The notes under the pieces: model-generated
Told to the model about the DNA's origin: nothing
What the model saw: only the letters and a program-made list of their open reading frames with translations
Database searches by the model: none
Program-made: the position numbers and the translations under genes
Shown here: positions 60,942-64,000 of the stretch, piece after piece
Position numbering within the stretch: position 1 is the first letter of the stretch
How the letters are laid out: each line of letters starts with the position of its first letter
From: an uncultured Prevotellaceae bacterium
Lineage (GTDB): Bacteria > Bacteroidota > Bacteroidia > Bacteroidales > Bacteroidaceae
Direction: 5' to 3'
DNA length: 64,000 nt
Assembly: GCA_902784755.1 (NCBI GenBank)
Contig: CACZVX010000011.1
Span: forward strand, 21,657-85,656

Positions 60942-63464
60942 ATGAACAGATATATTGCAATTACCCTTGCCCTGCTGCTGACCATTAGCATTCAGGCTCA
61001 AAAGCGTATCTCGCGTGAATATAATAATGTGTCGCTCTCTGATGCTCTCAAACAACTGGCAGAGCGGCAGACCGACTACACCATCATGTTCCTCTACAAC
61101 GAATTGGAGGATTTCCTTATCACCACTACCGTCAAGAACAAACGTTTGCCCGAAGCTATCCAGCAGATGATAGGCTTCTATCCCATTCGTATCACCACGA
61201 GTACAGATGAGGACGGAAAAAAGATATTCGTTGAGTGTACCCACAAAACTGACCGTCATCTGACGGGTACTATCATAGACGAGCAGGGCCAGCCTGTGGC
61301 CTATGCCAATATCGCCATCCTCAATCCCGCAGACTCCACTTTGCTTAGTGGTGGAGTATCGAATGAAAGCGGGTATTTCGCCATTCCTTATGAGCAACAT
61401 AAAGTGCTTGCCCGCATCTCATACGTGGGCTACAAAACCATCTACAAGATATGCAGTCAGCCAGAAGTGGGAACGATACGCTTACAACCTGAGACGGTTT
61501 CACTGAAAGGCGTAACTGTGAAAGTTGAGCGAATCGTCTCGACAACGGAAAACGGTCACCTTGTTTACAACATGCCGATGCTCCTACAGGTATATCCCGC
61601 CGACAATGCCTACGATGCGCTGACCAACATCCCGGGAGTAAGTGAGATGAATGGCAGCATTATGTTCTCAGGTCGGGCCGTGACGCTCATCATCAACGGC
61701 AAACCCACCACGTTGAGTGCCGACAAGGTGGTGGAGCGACTGAGACAGATGCCCGCCGCCATGCTGGCCAAAGCCGAAGTGATGCCGTCGGCACCTGCAA
61801 AATATCACGTGCGGGGAATGGCCATCAACATTGTGACGAAGGACTTTACTGGAACAAACCAACTTTCAGGACAACTGATGGGCGGTTGGCGACAGCACAA
61901 ATATGGCACGGGTTATACGGGCGGAAGCATCATCTATAATCACGGAAAACTGGGCATAGACGCATCGTACATGTTCACCGACGGCACGGGCTACGGGCAA
62001 GTGGAGCACGAGGCCAACCACCCGCTTAATGGTCAGCGTATGGCCTACAGCGACAAGACCAGCAACCGCAGCGACGGCCTCGACCACGAATACCATATCG
62101 GCATGGACTATGCCATCAGCGAAAATCACAACCTCAGTCTGGCATATACCGGTCAATGGAACAGCACCCGCTCCACCAATACCACAACAGGCACGGCGCA
62201 GTCTATACAAAACTCCCGACAGCATACCTACCTGCACAATGTGGATGCAAATTATTCGGCTCCCTTCGGTCTGCAACTCGGAGCATCATATACCAATTAT
62301 CAGGAGCCTCGCACGCAAAATCTAGACGGGCAGTTGAATGAGATGAGTCGAAACCTCTATGTTGACAGCCGCCAGAAGGTCAGCAAATGGCTCTTCACAG
62401 CCGACCAGACTCATTCACTGCCGAAAGGTTGGGAACTGAACTATGGCGGAAAGGCACAGTTTACAAACAACAATAGTTATCAGACTACCTTCAACGCTGA
62501 TCACCAGCCTCTGCCCGATGCCACATCACACGTAGATTACAACGAACGCATATTGAACGCCTACGCAGGTTTCAGCAAGCAAATAGGCCAGTCTTTTAGT
62601 CTTGATGCCTCACTGACTGCCGAACAGTACCATGCCACCAAGTGGAACGAATGGCGCATCTACCCGCAGTTCAACGCAATGTGGAACATCAACGAAAAGA
62701 ACATGCTCAACCTCTCGTTTAGCAGCGAGGCCATCTATCCCAGTTATTGGAGTACCATGAGCAGCATCTACTATGCCTCGGCCTACAGCGAGATATGGAG
62801 CAATCCCGACCTGAAGCCCATGTCGAAATACGACATTAATCTGATGTGGCAACTAAACCGCAAATACACCTTCACCGCCTTTGCTATGTTGGAACCCGAC
62901 TACTTCGTGCAGATGGCCTATCAACCCACAGACCGCATGGCCGTCATTATGAAGGAGACCAACTTCGACTACTCCAACTACTTTGGTCTGCAAGCCTCGG
63001 CACAATTTCATATTGGCAGTTGGCTCAATGGAAATGTCATGGCCACCGCTCTCTATCGCCACGACAAGACCGATTTCTTCGACCTGCCAATCGACCGCAC
63101 TTGTCTCTCAGGCATACTGGGTGGAACGGCCGTAGCCAGGTTGTCGCAAAAGCATAATATCCAGTTCATTCTCAATCCATTTTTCCAGACAAAGTCCATT
63201 CAAGGCCTCTATGACATTGACCCCTTCCTACGGCTCAATGCCACACTCCGCTACACCTCGAAGAACGGCAAGTGGAGCCTCGTGGCCAAAGGCGAGAACA
63301 TCCTGAACGCCCACATAGACACCCGCTCCACAACAGCCAATCAAGACTACAGTATGAGGGTCTGGATGCCCTACACCAACTATTCCATTACCGCCATCTA
63401 CCGCATTGGTAACTTCAAGGAAAAAAAGAAAAAGGAGGTAGATACCTCGCGAATGGGATATTAA
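60942..63464 (+). CDS. Outer-membrane TonB-dependent-type receptor with N-terminal STN signalling domain, copy 1
   Basis: The 840-residue protein has a signal peptide (ISIQAQ), an STN domain (about 22-90; YNNVSLSDALKQLAERQTDYTIMFLYNEL), a carboxypeptidase-regulatory-like domain (about 108-190; LTGTIIDEQGQPVAYANIAI), a plug-like domain (about 195-310; DALTNIPGVSEMNG, VTLIINGKPTT) and a large barrel of the outer-membrane beta-barrel family. The STN domain should contact the FecR-like protein. The ligand is unknown. It lies 9 nt after the FecR-like gene and is followed after 14 nt by a near-identical paralogue. Confidence 0.9.
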   Translation: MNRYIAITLALLLTISIQAQKRISREYNNVSLSDALKQLAERQTDYTIMFLYNELEDFLITTTVKNKRLPEAIQQMIGFYPIRITTSTDEDGKKIFVECTHKTDRHLTGTIIDEQGQPVAYANIAILNPADSTLLSGGVSNESGYFAIPYEQHKVLARISYVGYKTIYKICSQPEVGTIRLQPETVSLKGVTVKVERIVSTTENGHLVYNMPMLLQVYPADNAYDALTNIPGVSEMNGSIMFSGRAVTLIINGKPTTLSADKVVERLRQMPAAMLAKAEVMPSAPAKYHVRGMAINIVTKDFTGTNQLSGQLMGGWRQHKYGTGYTGGSIIYNHGKLGIDASYMFTDGTGYGQVEHEANHPLNGQRMAYSDKTSNRSDGLDHEYHIGMDYAISENHNLSLAYTGQWNSTRSTNTTTGTAQSIQNSRQHTYLHNVDANYSAPFGLQLGASYTNYQEPRTQNLDGQLNEMSRNLYVDSRQKVSKWLFTADQTHSLPKGWELNYGGKAQFTNNNSYQTTFNADHQPLPDATSHVDYNERILNAYAGFSKQIGQSFSLDASLTAEQYHATKWNEWRIYPQFNAMWNINEKNMLNLSFSSEAIYPSYWSTMSSIYYASAYSEIWSNPDLKPMSKYDINLMWQLNRKYTFTAFAMLEPDYFVQMAYQPTDRMAVIMKETNFDYSNYFGLQASAQFHIGSWLNGNVMATALYRHDKTDFFDLPIDRTCLSGILGGTAVARLSQKHNIQFILNPFFQTKSIQGLYDIDPFLRLNATLRYTSKNGKWSLVAKGENILNAHIDTRSTTANQDYSMRVWMPYTNYSITAIYRIGNFKEKKKKEVDTSRMGY

Positions 63465-63478
63465 TGTAGTCAGCCGCC

Positions 63479-64000
63479 ATGAACAGATATATTGCAATTA
63501 CTCTTGCCCTGCTGCTGACCATTAGCATTCAGGCTCAAAGGCGTATCTCGCGTGAATATAATAATGTGTCGCTCTCTGAAGCTCTCAAACAACTGGCAGA
63601 GCAGCAGACCGACTACACCATCATGTTCCTCTACAACGAATTGGAGGACTTCCGCATCACCACTACTATCAAGAACAAACGTTTGCCCGAAGCCATCCAG
63701 CAGATGATCGGCTTCTACCCCATCCTCATGACTGTCGATAATAGCGTTCCTGAGGGTAAGAAAATCTTCGTGGAGTGTACCCACAAGACTGACCGTCGTC
63801 TGACGGGTACCATTATTGACGAACAGAGCCAGCCCGTTGCCTATGCCAATATCGCCATTCTCAATCCTGCCGACTCAACGCTACTTAGTGGCGGAGTATC
63901 AAATGAAAGCGGGTATTTCGCCATTCCATACGAAACTCCTCCCCCAATCGGGGGAGGTCGGGAGGGGGCTGTTCTTGCCCGCATCTCATACGTGGGCTAC
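63479..64000 (+). CDS. Paralogous STN-containing outer-membrane receptor, copy 2, cut by the window end
   Basis: The first 174 codons are present. Signal peptide, STN domain and carboxypeptidase-regulatory-like domain match copy 1 almost residue for residue, also in the GCCGCCATG start context. Differences cluster near codons 80-90 (ILMTVDNSVPEGKK against IRITTSTDEDGKK). Where copy 1 has YE-QHK-VLARI, this copy has YE-TPPPIGGGREGA-VLARI, encoded by a GC-rich palindromic element (63936-63976). No stop or frameshift is seen before the edge. It probably forms part of the same signalling operon, with a different ligand specificity in the unseen barrel. Confidence 0.88.
   Translation, partial: MNRYIAITLALLLTISIQAQRRISREYNNVSLSEALKQLAEQQTDYTIMFLYNELEDFRITTTIKNKRLPEAIQQMIGFYPILMTVDNSVPEGKKIFVECTHKTDRRLTGTIIDEQSQPVAYANIAILNPADSTLLSGGVSNESGYFAIPYETPPPIGGGREGAVLARISYVGY
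63936..63976 (+). repeat. In-frame GC-rich palindromic element, copy 3
   Basis: CCTCCCCC (63938-63945) pairs with GGGGGAGG (63950-63957), followed by TCGGGAGGGGGCTGTTCTT. The tandem paralogue upstream lacks it at the same codon, which shows directly that it was gained in this copy or lost from the other. Confidence 0.85.

Noticed and set aside
63470-63784. 104-codon minus-strand frame at the window end
   Set aside because: It is antisense to the second receptor copy, and the corresponding frame exists opposite the first copy for the same reason.

Overview
The window looks like a chromosomal piece of a Bacteroidetes bacterium of the Prevotella/Segatella type from a gut or rumen habitat. The basis is three SusC/SusD pairs, two fructan polysaccharide-utilisation loci (PULs), promoters of the TAnnTTTG (-7) kind with little Shine-Dalgarno, a SecD-SecF fusion, and sigma/FecR/TonB-receptor signalling. 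No species can be named from the sequence alone.

Layout. 1-5.1 kb: the 3' part of a nonribosomal peptide synthetase ending in a thioester reductase domain (A-PCP-C-A-PCP-R visible). 5.2-6.9 kb: kduD and kduI (4-deoxy-hexuronate catabolism), transcribed leftward, with a long inverted repeat at their promoter. 7-15.7 kb: mostly housekeeping: SpoIIE-type phosphatase, HU, rhomboid protease, EEP-family phosphatase/nuclease, secDF, lipoprotein tyrosine phosphatase. 16-18.6 kb: mannitol dehydrogenase-family oxidoreductase and an ADP-ribosylglycohydrolase. 18.6-23.7 kb: a leftward SusD/SusC pair without enzymes. 23.9-37.4 kb: fructan PUL A (regulator, SusC, SusD, DUF4960-like surface protein, two GH32-type enzymes, second regulator). 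37.9-50.2 kb: fructan PUL B (SusC, SusD, DUF4960-like protein, two GH32 enzymes, MFS sugar importer, fructokinase). 50.5-53 kb: a TonB receptor with a His/Asp/Asn-rich loop plus a small Cys/His protein, probably metal uptake. 53-58.7 kb: metallophosphoesterase, YitT-like protein, SLT-like protein, lipoprotein, tRNA-Arg and metG. 59-64 kb: DUF2442 protein, then an ECF sigma / FecR-like / TonB-receptor operon whose receptor is tandemly duplicated; the second copy runs off the end.

How the genes work together. PULs A and B together supply all steps for fructan use. Surface GH32 enzymes and DUF4960-like binding proteins capture and cut the polymer, SusC/D imports oligosaccharides, a periplasmic GH32 releases fructose, and the MFS carrier and PfkB kinase bring it into metabolism. 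The mannitol dehydrogenase-family enzyme could consume fructose as an electron sink.

The most unusual part is the control system. Two regulators have the same kind of sugar-binding periplasmic domain as fructan hybrid two-component sensors, but are stripped down. One lacks only the ATP-binding kinase domain. The other lacks kinase and receiver altogether and joins the sensor, through one membrane helix and an Asp/Asn linker, directly to an AraC-type DNA-binding domain. A shared motif lies exactly 65 nt upstream of the -7 box of both fructan susC genes and is a good operator candidate.

A second theme is repeated DNA inside genes. GC-rich palindromic elements sit in frame in three genes, one of which has an element-free tandem paralogue beside it. 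There is also an 84-bp tandem structured repeat with a compensatory base-pair change, and three copies of an ACACAGAG-ended palindrome between genes.
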